64,000 nucleotides of DNA, taken from Membranipora membranacea. Its lineage: Eukaryota > Bryozoa > Gymnolaemata > Cheilostomatida > Membraniporidae. Made by a program: the position numbers and the translations under genes. Below, piece after piece: positions 50,413 to 63,500 of this stretch (position 1 is the first letter of the stretch; every line of letters begins with the position of its first letter). Below the pieces are notes generated by a model. That model did not search any database. It was not told where the DNA came from and saw only the letters and a program-made list of their open reading frames with translations. The stretch is from assembly GCA_914767715.1 (NCBI GenBank), contig OU612068.1:1178001-1242000 (forward strand). Direction: 5' to 3'.

Positions 50413-50987
50413 TACAGTCAGCAGAGTAAGCGTCTATAACATGAATATAGTCATCGATAATTTACAGGTGATATACTTAAGTAGTGTTTTCGTAATTTGT
50501 AATGTTGATAAGATATGATAACTTTATTTATATAATCAGCTCTCATCACCTGTTGAATGTACACACCTGTTAGGTTATTTTATAATCTTTGCTATGATTT
50601 CGTCGCAGCCAATCTGACACTCATGTATGGATTTCAGAATTTCATCAGTATTATCATTAGATACATTCACATTTTCATCTTATTACATTCCATATATCGA
50701 GGTTTGGCCTGGCAGGATCGAGAATACATTCTATTACTTATCTACAAGTTGATTGTTCTTTTTTTATCCATTTTCCGTCCCGATAAATTTTGCTCAAACT
50801 AAGAATTGTTGAGTCTCAGCTACTTTAAGTCTGGGGGTTATAATTTTTGTAGCGTACTTCTTCTATTCACTTTGTTACCTGGAACAAGTGTTTTTTTTGT
50901 TCCCGACCAATTTTTGTGCATTTTTGATCATTTTATGTCATACAGATTTGAAAAGCTTTGAATTTTCTTTGAAATGTTATATTTTCT

Positions 50988-50997
50988 AATAAATAAA
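50988..50997 (+). terminator. Polyadenylation signal, KIAA2012-like gene
   Basis: Overlapping AATAAA hexamers at 50988-50993 and 50992-50997, about 580 bp after the stop codon at 50412, in an AT-rich 3' region. Confidence 0.55.
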
Positions 50998-51137
50998 TCT
51001 CAATAGAAACTAAATCCATACCTTAGCACATCAAAGTAAATCATATGGACCGGACTGAAGAATGGCAGAGAGATGTGTCAGCTATATTGGGTTGTCGGTG
51101 TCTGAATAAACAGCAAATAAACCAGATTCAAAATAAT

Positions 51138-51143
51138 TTTATT
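51138..51143 (-). terminator. Candidate polyadenylation signal, phosphatase gene
   Basis: The plus-strand tttatt gives AATAAA on the minus strand, about 450 bp past the phosphatase stop codon at 51589. The signals of the two convergent genes lie within ~150 bp of each other, so their 3' ends nearly meet. Confidence 0.45.
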
Positions 51144-51588
51144 CCACTACTATGTGCATTCTTAGATGGCACAATAACTTTGAAATACGCTGTGTAGCAC
51201 AGAAAACATCACAAACACAAAACACTCAAACTAGCTCTTTTAAATCACTATCTATGGGCAAAAAAAAACAAACACTTGGTGATATTAATCGTAAGGGTTA
51301 AATTCTGGGCTTAGCCTGAGTGAGAAATAGAATATGAAGCTTGATCAAATTTGCTGTCATTTAGAGCAACAACCGTCCTACTGGTACACCCCCGACTGAG
51401 GAGAGGCAACTCCAGAAGCAAGCAAATTGGATCAAACTGCAGTGGTAAGATTAAATCTTCAAGAAATCTTGAGAGTGACTAAATTATTTGCAATCAATAA
51501 TTATTCTGCCAAAAATGATTACATTTGATGATTGCAATTCATGTGGTGAAATAAACACATAGTTTTGTCTGCTACGCTAGAAGTTGGA

Positions 51589-54500
51589 CTAATCAGGAAC
51601 TATTGCACTGAGATTCGCTGTGAGGTAGGCCTCGTCAAAGTATACTACTGTTACTGTGATGTCATCACGGTAATATCTGACAAAGTTCTCAGGCAGAGTT
51701 AACATGGCTGACAGTTTACCATGACTTATCCCCACTTCGGTCTGTCCGATAGCGTTACGTATCAGATGTGTAGCACAGTTACTATCCTCCGCTCGTTTAG
51801 AGATATTAGACTACAAACACAAGAAACCAGATAAGGTGTTAGCAATGCAACGACCATAATATATATTTTACTTTGACCCATATTTATATCGTTATTCAGA
51901 CAATAACAGGGAGCACGGAAGTTTATTTACTTATGTTTTTGATGCTTATGATTTTCTCAATTTTCTTGGTCCATGAGGTTGTGATACGGACACACCATGA
52001 CAAGTGGAACAAAATGACTCATCGGCACCTAATGGTTGTACATAATACAACTGTTGGTTGTATACAGATACAAAGCTGAATTCCCGTGAGAAGTGACGGT
52101 GCGGAGTAATGATAATAAGGATAGAGTAACACTTCTTACCTTTCTTATCCTGAGTAGCTTATTTAGTTTGCCGAGTTCCAGAGTTCGATCTTTAGGTAGG
52201 TAAAAGTCAGAGTTAGTTTGAGCGCCGATCATGTGATCAGCAATCAGCTGCACCACCTTAGAGTTATTATTCGGAAACATATCCCACAATCCATCTGAGG
52301 CGAGTACCAAAAACTTATCCTTAGGCCGTAGATGATGGTAGATAACCTGCAATCAGAAAATTGCTGAAGACATTATTCACATATAAAGTTAGATCAATGT
52401 AAGTATGAATGATAATATACGCTCTTGTCGGCAAATGGTTCTGGAAGTTTCCATTTATTTAGATCCACTCTCCTCAATGATTGAATCTGAAGTAAATACT
52501 GTTGTCAAAGGTCTGGCTAAGAGCCTCACACTAATTACAACAGGGACAATACAGGATATACCTCACTACCACATATATAACTATCTGATGAGGCAGTTAG
52601 CAGACCGTATCAAGTACAAGAGACAAAAACAACAGGACTGTCATGGGGAGCGATGAATATGGTCAACAAATTTTCATCTTCACACACAAACAGCGAATCA
52701 ATATCTCACAGTTGATGCCTCCAAACCTTTACATTATAATCCCACAGACAGAATTCTCACAGGCCGTTTCGCACAGCTGAACTTACATCAGGCTGAGCCG
52801 TCACGTACGGTGGTGAGTAGTAATACTGAGAGGGCTCAAAGTAATGATTGGGTAATACTCCTGTCTCATCATCACTTCTCATATTCCTCAAGGCATTACC
52901 TGTCTCAATAAGTCTCCTAGCTGCAAGTTTGAATCTGCAATATAGAGTGATTAATATATAAGCCATTTCTGTTGCAGATGTGATTAGAGAAATTACTACA
53001 ACCTGTTAGAGAGCATACCAATAAAGTAACACTTCTCACTAAACTATCTACACAACTGAGACAAGTCTTTAATGCAGAGAGAGTTTTTCCCTCTACAGTA
53101 CAAATGCTGGCTCCCATGATACCCAAGCTGTGCCCTATACACTTGACAGCCAGAAATCTGGCTACTCTCTGTATCAAAGAGGCAGATGGAAGAGTTTAAC
53201 TGCATGCGGAGTGTACAAAAACGGTCACTAGGCCATACCCTTAAACTAAAATCTCCAACTCTGACACCCAAACAACAATAAGCATAATTATGCTTATTGT
53301 TACAGATACGGAAAACTGCCCACAAGTGTAAAAGAAACCAAGTGGCCCATTACAACTTGAGTGGCACATTATAACTTGAGTGGCACATTTAAGCTTATAA
53401 TGAACTTACTTGAAATCACCAAATGCTCTTGTCGGGGCGAGAGACCCCAGTAACCTGCCATCCTTAATAACAGTCCCCTTTTCATTAGGATGCTGCCGAT
53501 ATAACCTTGTCTACAAAATAAGAGCAGGCGTCATCAAGATTAAAGTGTGTGAAGTCTATTCTACACATACCACACATACCCCACATACCACACATACCAC
53601 ACATACCACACACACCACACACACCACACACACCACACACACCACACACACCACACACACCACACACACCACACACACCACACACACCACACACACCACA
53701 CATACCACACATACCACACATACTAATATAAGGTACCGGAAAGTGAATAAGACTTATACATGGGGAGTCTACTCCCTGTCGGCACATATAAGGCATTCAT
53801 ATTAAAACTGCTAAGAAAGTTAGTCACTCAAATACTGAACAGAGAGGATGTAAAATCTGTCCGAAAACGCAAATAATACGAGATACAAGAACTTTTCGGT
53901 CCTGGCAAAACATCTCGGTCCTGGGGAAATATCTCGTGACACATTCAATAAGGTATGACAACCTCTACAGGTCCAGGTTCACTATGACAACCTCTACAGG
54001 TCCAGGTTCACTATCATTCATTGTAATAAGAAATTGTCTTTTCTATTGTCATGAGCACGTAAGTATGAATCAACTTAGAAGCGACTGAGCAGTGAAACGA
54101 GTACGTGACTATGTATATACTGGGAGAAGGCAATCACAATATTTTGTAACTATGATATTAAAACATAAAACATTTCAATAAATTTGCATCGATGAAATGT
54201 CATTATCCTATGAAAATGTTCGAGCCCTTTAAATTACTGGGTTATATTTTCATATTATCATAATATTTGTTACACACAGGAATATAATGGAAACATTATA
54301 GATGTATATAAAGTTGCTAACATACCGTTTACAAATGCAAAAATCAACATCATAAAATCAAAATACAGAACAATCACTCAATCAGAAAAGCAATATTGGC
54401 ACTGCATAAATTGATTTTGTACAAATAATTACACAGATTTGTCCATAAGCTAAGTTATGGTTTGAATATTTTCCTGAGAGAGAGCTTTAGTGACAGCGTT

Positions 54501-57500
54501 GATCTAAACTCAGGTATCTGATCTGGAACTTGTGTCCTCAGTCTATGATGAGTCTTCAGAAATATCTCATAGATATCTCCCTTATTGGCTGGGTCCTTAA
54601 GCTCCTGAGCAAACATTGGTATCATTTGATTTTGATAAGCCTCTGTGCCGCTGACTGCAGCAACCATTGTGATGAAATCCCTCCATAGAACTTTGTAACC
54701 TGGGCTAGGATATGTTTGCAGATGTGATCTTTGCTGCACTCCTTCTACAGTTTGCAGCCGCTGCTCACGGGGAGGTGCAGGATCAACCTGTCTGTGCTCT
54801 CCTGTGAAAAGGTATTCAGATGTAATTGATAAGGTAAAGCTGCAAATCGCTATGCACAGCTACCTCATCTATAGACTTGACGTTCTGTTTATATGTGGTT
54901 GCAATAGAAAACGACCATTCATACCATGTTGTGTGAGAGAATCTGCTACATACATACACCACTTTTCATTCACTGCTTCTAGACATGAGTTTGTGTTTGC
55001 CATGATATAGTAGAGTTGTTCAATCACCATAAAAATCGGGTGAGTTATGAAAAAATATTCTTTCCCATGGTGTATAAATGATTTGCCTTCTAGGGCAACA
55101 CCACATCGAGACTTTCACAATTATTATGCCCATGGTAACTTTAGGAACTCACGGCAGATATACAGAAGTGGAAACCAACCTGTGATTCCTGAAGGAATAT
55201 TCTGGTCTCTACTTTGGCAAGCCTGTACCAGGAGAACCTACAACACATACTCAGAGTAAACATCCATAGATAGCAGCGTTGGAGAGAAAAAAAGTCAATT
55301 ATGACAACCAATGATTTCGTGGTGGGCACTGACTAGGGCGTTAGCAGAAATCAAGAAGTATTTCAGCAGGCTAGCCAGGACAATAAATGTATAATTGTTT
55401 ATGACGTTTTTGTGCAATGGTAATGACAGGTTCCATTGAAGTTTAAGATTGAGGGGGAGTCACCTTGGGTTTGCCTCCTGGTAGAGCAGCTTGCATTTGA
55501 AGAAGAATATCTTGTATCTGGACTTCTGTTCTATCAGCTGCAAAGACTCTGCCCTCTACACCATGAGCCATGATGATGACAATCAATGCGGAGGCATCTC
55601 CATTAACTTGCCGGACTATATTCTGAATGGCCTCTAGCATTTGGTCTTTGCCAGGATTGGTTACCGTTTCAAATCTGACATTGAACTCGGGAAATGCGGC
55701 CTCCAGCTGTATGATCTCTTCCTGAGCTTGCTCTCTGTCAGTGATAATCGGCATCATCAAAACAACCGGCTGAGTCTGAAGGTAATAGTAACCTTCCTGT
55801 GAATCTGACCACTCTAGAAGCTTTCTCACTTTGTATGATTGAGCTACATCCAAAGCCGTCTGCTCAGCATGATTTCTCACGGATAGCAAGCGGCTTCGCT
55901 GCTCTAGATCCATCCTGTTGAGGAGCCTCTCAAGTAAAATATCTTCAGACCTCTCAGCTAAGATGTGTAGGAGGGTTTTCCCTAGACTGAATTTGTTTCC
56001 TCTCATCAAACTTTCAATGACTGCAATCAACACAGTACTGATATGATATAAACTAGCTGATTGTAACAACAGAGGTAAGAATAGTTGGTTGGCTATGATT
56101 TCCCAGTTTGAAAAGAAACAGGACAAATTTTTTTTGCAGGCCAAGATATCTAGGATTAGCATTATATTATAGTACTACTATGACCTATGTGAACAAAATC
56201 TTAATTAATAAATTTCTTCTTACTCAGAAACTCTTTGTACTCAAGAGGAGAAAATATTACTTAAGTTGAGTTTAGGTAGTTTAAGGATGATGATGATTAA
56301 TGTTGGCTAGCAATATTTTTTTACAATCTTTAGGCTAGCCAGCTAAGGTGGGTATTTTATTTATACAAGTTAATATGGTTGAGTGAGTGTGAACTAGCCA
56401 TAAATTACACTATTCCTCTAGGATATAAATTACACTATTCCTCTAAGTCTAGGGTATAAATTACACTATTCCTCTAGGGTATAAATTACACTATTCCTCT
56501 AGGATATAAATTACACTATCCCTCTAAGTCTAGGGTATAAATTACACTATTCCTCTAGGATATAAATTACACTATTCCTCTAAGTCTAGGGTATAAATTA
56601 CACTATTCCTCTAGGATATAAATTACACTATTCCTCTAGGGTATATATTACACTATTCGTCTAGGGTATAAATTACACTATTCCTCTAGGGTATAAATTA
56701 CACTATTCCTCTAAGTCTAGGGTATAAATTACACTATTCCTCTAGGGTATAAATTACACTATTCCTCTAGTGTATAAATTACACTATCCCTCTAAGTCTA
56801 GGGTATAAATTACACTATTCCTCTAGGATATAAATTACACTATTCCTCTAGGGTATAAATTACACTATTCCTCTAAGTCAAGGGTATAAATTACACTATT
56901 CCTCTAGGGTATAAATTACACTATTCCTCTAGTGTATAAATTACACTATCCCTCTAAGTCTAGGGTATAAATTACACTATTCCTCTAGGATATAAATTAC
57001 ACTATTCCTCTAGGGTATAAATTACACTATTCCTCTAAGTCTAGGGTATAAATTACACTATTCCTCTAGGGTATAAATTACACTATCCCTCTAGGGTATA
57101 AATTACACTATTCCTCTAGGGTATAAATTACACTATTCCTCTAGGGTGTAAATTACACTATCCCTCTAGGGTATAAATTACACTATTCCTCTAGGGTACA
57201 AATTACACTATCCCTCTAGGGTATAAATTACACTATTCCTCTAGGATATAAATTACACTATTCCTCTAGGGTATAAATTACACTATTCCTCTAGGGTATA
57301 AATTACACTATTCCTCTAGGGTATAAATTACACTATTCCTCTAGGATATAAATTACACTATCCCTCTAGGGTATACATTACACTATTCCTCTAGGGTATA
57401 AATTACACTATCCCTCTAGGGTATAAATTACACTATTCCTCTAGGGTATAAATTACACTATATCTCTAGGCCCTAGGGTATAAATTACACTATTCATCTA

Positions 57501-60500
57501 GGGTATAAATTACACTATTCCTCTAGGGTATAAATTACACTATATCTCTAGGCCCTAGGGTATAAATTACACTATTCATCTAGGGTATAAATTACACTAT
57601 TCCTCTAGGGTATAAATTACACTATTCCATGCCATGAATTCTCTACTCATCAAGGGTATAAATATTTCACCTTGGCTGATGTCTGACATTGACTTTGTCT
57701 CTTCAATTGTCTTCTGAAGAAGTTTTTCACTGTTATCTCGGAAGAAGCCGACAGCTTGCTTATTGATGGCTGGAATATGTGCGATATAAAAGCATGATGT
57801 GGAGTTCAAGTCTTTTGAAGCTCCCTCTAACCTCTCCTGTGACACGGAATCTGCACAGACCAACTCTAATAAGCTGGGTTCAACACTACCATCCAATAAT
57901 TGCAAGGCCTGCTTACCACCAATAAAAGTTACAATATACCCCAATGCTTTCCTGTTGTTGATAGCTAGTGCTATATGAAGTGGTGTGGCTCCAAGCTTAT
58001 TTCTCATCTCAAGCACCTTAGAGACTGTGTCGTCTGGTAGTAAACTAATTACTCTCTTGATTATGTTCGCAAAGGCTGTCTGTTTGACAAGGGAATGAAT
58101 TGGTGTATCACCACTGCAGTTGGTCCAAGTCACAAGGTCTGTGATTTCACATTGCCTAACCAAGCGCAATAGCCTCAGTACCTCAGGTAGAATGCTTGTA
58201 TGGTTCTCGGCTATAATGTTGATAACATTATTCTCTTCACGATCTGTCTCTGAAAGAACATCCGCCAAATGGTCCCCCAGTAATATGATAATCCCAAGAG
58301 TAGAATATTGGTAATACTGGCATATTTTGTGCATAACCGTTGTACCAAACTCGTCCTTCTGTCTAAGAAGCTGTGAGATGAGATAAGGCGAGGCAGCCGA
58401 TGCCATAAAGTTCTGAAGAGGAGGAGTTGCCTCTAACTGGTTTTGTATTCTCTCTACTTTATTCGATTCTATGTACTCATGAAGAACATTTCGTTGCCTT
58501 CTATTTACAATGAGAAGAAAAGACTTATCAATATTTTGCATTCCTTTAACTTTGTTAAGTTCTGTCATCATCCTTATCACATAACTCATATCTGGAGATG
58601 CGATCCTTTCTCTCTTTTGAACACATTTATGTAGAATGGTGTCTCCATCATCATTTTGCGCAGACAATATCTGCTCAATCAGTCGGGAACCGAGAAGTTC
58701 GTGCAAGCTCCTCAATGAAAGTAGGTGTGCCAGGTGGAGAGGAATATTTCCATGATGATTTTTTGTCAACAAAAGGGTTATCGTTTGGGCAGGATTCTCC
58801 AACTGCCCCACTAAACTCTGCAAAAACTGTTCATCCCACCACCATAGCAAGTGTAATGGTGTGTTACCCTCCCTATCGCGGGTCGCAAAAAGATCATAAA
58901 TATCCACGTTGTCTACACTTTCCATAATGTAGGATAAATCTGAACCTTTGAATGAACCAACGCTCTCAGCAATCTTGTGAATGAGAGTCGATGACTTTAA
59001 GATCTGGAAACGAGTTGTCGCCATTTTATTTTGATTCCACTCGCAGGTATAGTATTTATATGGTGTCTGTAAGAGGCATAGGCGGTCGGACTTTTCGGTA
59101 GACTTTATCATCATCTCTAAATACTCCCTTTTACTGGCAAAGTCCACTGCAGGGCATTGTCCAGGGCATCCATTTCCTTGGAGAATAGAGAGACGTACGC
59201 TGGAATCTTTTATTGAATCTAAGATAAACTGGACAGCATCCTTACTGCCGTCATGGCGTCTATGGCTCGGCTTTATTAATCCATGTAATATATCCCTATG
59301 AAACACGTATCGTTGTAACAGATGAATCCAATCCTCATCTGGTAAACTGCTTTCTAAAGTTTGAAAAATGTCAAGAACAGACCTACTTTTATCATAGGAT
59401 TCTCTTATAGCTGAAGAGATAATAGATTCTATTGCAGATGAACCATACTCTGACCTAGTCTGGAGCAATTCTAGCCGCCTGTCATAGTTGACACACTTGA
59501 GGATAAGTTTGAGAGTTTCAGTATCTCGTATGTCTTCAATCGGCATGTACATGAAAGTGTCACCATTCGATTTCCTGACTTTGTTGTTAGAGGTTAGCAG
59601 TGAGAATGCAGCATCTTCACCAAGCTCAGAAGCAATCTTGGCTACCTTGGATAACTTTGGATACTCTCTATCATACAGAGCCTGAGCAAAATCAGCAACA
59701 TCGCTGACTTTGCGTTTCAGATCAGATTCAATGTTATCCATTATTCTTTTAGTGAACGCAAAAGTATCTAACTTTACTCTGTTGCAGCAAGTGGCAAGTA
59801 ATAAATTCTAACGATAGCAGCTGTGAGTGTTGTTAGACTCAAAAGCAATGGTAGGGGGAAGGAGCGTAGTGAAATATTTTACAGCCCTATACAAGTAATT
59901 ATCAGTGTTCCATTCCTTTGCAAAGTACTGTATGAAACAGTCACTATTTCTGATTTTATAGTATCCTAATAGTAAATATAGCAACAGCTCTGGTAGACAG
60001 AGTAAGACTATCAGCTTTGTCATGACAAAGGATACTGCTCAACAAATCCAAAAGTTGGTGTGAAGTAGATAACTGATATAGTAATCAAGTTGCTGTCTTA
60101 CTGTCATTATTGCAGTAGGGTGGAAATTAGAAGGCAAACTATCTTCTAACTCTCTCTCTTTTAATGAATGAAACCTTATTTTAAAATCCATCCCTCTGTT
60201 TGCAACACCAGTTCACCACATCCCTTATAGCTACACCCCCACAGTGCGCATGTTATCAATCATAGTAATATGACATTCTTCTGATAGATAAGATGAGTGA
60301 TTAGCTGAGTTGATCACGATCAACGACCCAGGTTCAAAGGTTACAAGAAACATTGTGTATGTTTGCTTTGTAACCTGAGTTGTACTTAGTTTAGGCGCTT
60401 AAACGGTTTCGGGATAGCTGGTAGTAGCATTTCATTATAAACCACTTTCCCACTTTGGTTTCGGAAAGTGTTTGATAATGAATTGCCTCTACCAGCATCC

Positions 60501-63500
60501 CGCCACCGTTAGAGCGCTTAAACTAAGTTGTACTGTAAAGAGCGAGATAAACCAAACGGGAAGATAAGGAAAAAGGTGACTGAAAATATCTCTAAGAATA
60601 TCAAACTGGATTCCCTTCTTGATTCCAATGAGAGAGTGATACTATCGCCGATGTCTCAGAGTAGGATATAAATGTTTGCATATCATGTTTCGTTCGCACA
60701 AAAACTTAGGGTTTACTGAGCAACCCAACTACACTTCTTAATTCAAACAAAGCAGCATTCCTTCACCAGTAGTTAATCCCATACATATTACTGGTCAGGG
60801 TAGGGTTAGATGCGGACTCTGATAAACAATATAGAGTGAGGGAGACTGCATTATTAGTACAAAGATGACTAAGTTATCCCACAGCGTGTCTGATGACTTA
60901 CAATATCCAACAAATCATTGACACTGCAGGTCATAAGATGTAATCATCCGTATCTCTATACATTTATTACATTCTGGTATAACAAAATTATAATATTTTT
61001 CAAATTATAAGAAGTAATATTGTGTAAATTTGTAAATCTTACCTGTTCCGCCTTACTCTCAGTGTGGTGAGCGATCGATAACGGCTTTGCCTCCCACGTA
61101 CCATCTTCATTCTGAGTACCCAGCACTGCTCCACAATCTCCAGCATTAGCCACATGCAGATGTGGGCCGTCTACATGTGCTGTCACTCCACAACAACCTG
61201 AAGTAACATTACAGTACAAGCTTAGGTATATATCAATAGGAATATTTAAAATAATGTCTGCAGCAAATATGTGTGTGTGTGATTATATTAGTACTAAGAC
61301 CCAGGTCTCTAGTATACAACCTTATAACTAATATGAATATGAATATCACTAGGCCCTATATTTTACGCATAGAATCCAAAAGAGAACTCAATTTGTGGCA
61401 AGAATAATTTAACGCTTTTTACAAAGATCCGACATTTTTGTGCGCAAGACTTATTATCATATTCAATTTGGTTTGGGAGTTGTCTTATATTGGTTTTGGT
61501 TTGATAAGTTGACAAAATGATGATTCATCGAGTTTACCTACCCTCCTGTGATAAGGCTTTAGCTCTACTACTTGTCCGCATTAAAATGCATACATATTTC
61601 TCTGCCCAATTATTTATGGAGCCTATAGGCCAGTACTGTGTGATACTATATGAGGTTTATAATCACAGACCCAGGATCACGATCTATGCCTACCTGACAG
61701 AGCGATAGTTAGAAGTTGAGCGTTAATCTGCCTGGGGTTATGAGAGGAAGGAAAAGCTTCGGTCTCAAAATCCTTGTCGAGCCTTTCAAATGCAGACTGT
61801 AGAGCATTCTCCATAGTGAACTGTTCCTCCCAATCCGCCATCCCTGACAGCGTTTCAGTAGCGTATTTGATAATGGCATCTCTGTATATCCCTGAGAAAT
61901 CCTATTTTCAGAAAGTAATCAATAATTGTGTGCATGAATATTACTAGAGTGGTAACAGGGTAACAAGCTCAGATAGGAGTCGTTTACATGATTGGCGGCA
62001 AGTGAAACCAAGGAGTAACCCTGTTACTCCTTGGTAAAACACATACATAACAAGTCAGCAGTTGGACATTGCAGTTTTGATCAAATGCTTACAATCATTA
62101 TATATTTGTAACAAACTAGTGAACTAAAAGATTCAAGACCATTGCTTTTTTGGAATTAACCACCTAAAAATTTTATCTAAATCTTTTATCCTGATAATAT
62201 TTTGCAACTGTAACAGAAATACTGGAAGTTGTTGTCCCTATATAATTTGCTCAGGGCGAGCACAACTTCAACATGCGCCCTTGATTAGGTAGGTATTCAT
62301 TAGCTCGTCTTGATTAGGTAGGTATCCAGATACTAAAGGCAAAAACTTGTATTATTACAGATAATGGTAAGGATAACTGACCTTATTGAAATACGTTGTG
62401 CTATGTGTGAGAAATTTGATAAGGTCTAGATGCTCATCTGGAGATGACATTCTCTCACAGAACATAGCTAAGAGATTCGGATTCAGAAGATTGATAGCGA
62501 TATAATTAAACAGTCTCTCACTAACAGCCTGAGCATTAGCTAGCCCACCGTGTCCATCAAACACCCCAAACAAAAAACCATCCGTCGCATTACAATATCC
62601 TTCAGCATGGCGATCCTCTATCGGTGAATTGGCAGCTAGGCGACAATTGTCAAACCTACAATATTGCAAAATCAAACAGTGAAGTGAATAATGATAATAC
62701 GGCATCCATGACTCTCTGATACACTGCAAAGTGAGAGCCCTGTATATTTTTTGGCAATTCTGTCAGCAACTTTCATCAGAAGTATAATCATCACCTCAAA
62801 ACAAATAAAAGCTGGGAAGGTATGTTACCTCAAAAGTGCGCAAGTAAAGTGAAAACCAACTCAGAACACGTACTGAGGAACAGATTGATTGAAAAAAACA
62901 GCTTTTGGCCTAAACGATCAACCGCCAAGCTTTCCGATTTTTATATACCAAAGTCAAGAACAAAATGAGGCCAAGCGATACTGTGTAACACAAGTTACAT
63001 ATAGCCAGACAGTATCGATTTTTATATATTTACTTATTAAATTTTTGCTTTTACCTTATTCAAGGTGTTTTCTTTTATCAATTAGATGCACCCAGTAAAA
63101 AATCTTTTTATTTTCTGTAAAAATCTTTGGAGAGAGGGTTTTAAAATCAAACAAACAAAAAAACTCAAATCAGCCTTACTCTGGAGTTCAAGCTTTAGTA
63201 AGCCTCCTTCAATAATGACATATTCAGTGTAACCAGTCACACCATTTGTACATAGAGATTCCTCTCAGTCTGGTCTGACTTTGATTCACCCAGCAGGCTC
63301 TATTATCTTACTTAATTATTTCATAGATCTTTTATCATTATTCAATATCAAACCAGACAACCTATTCATAGCCTGAGTCTATGTGGATGTCTGTCAAACC
63401 TTCCTGCCATGGCTCGGACACATTCGCGCGTCGGCTCAAAAAAATACCACATTTATTATCTGCATTAGAAAATTTTGAATAATTACCTTAGTACAGCCTC

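Noticed and set aside
53410-53805. 131-codon Thr-His-Thr frame and its minus-strand Cys-Gly-Val counterpart.
   Set aside because: Created by the 9-bp repeat; the region is intron 4 of the phosphatase gene plus its exon 5 on the other strand.
55047-55259. 70-codon plus-strand frame.
   Set aside because: Shadow of the minus-strand exon that carries the caspase catalytic cysteine (55153-55237).
56398-57628. CRISPR-like appearance of a regular 24-30 bp array.
   Set aside because: There are no distinct spacers; variation is only in a 6-bp extension and point changes. It is a minisatellite in a eukaryotic intron.
59808-60023. 71-codon minus-strand hydrophobic frame just upstream of, and in frame with, the ankyrin-caspase ATG.
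   Set aside because: Separated from it by an in-frame stop and without a splice donor that would bypass it; could at most be an upstream frame.
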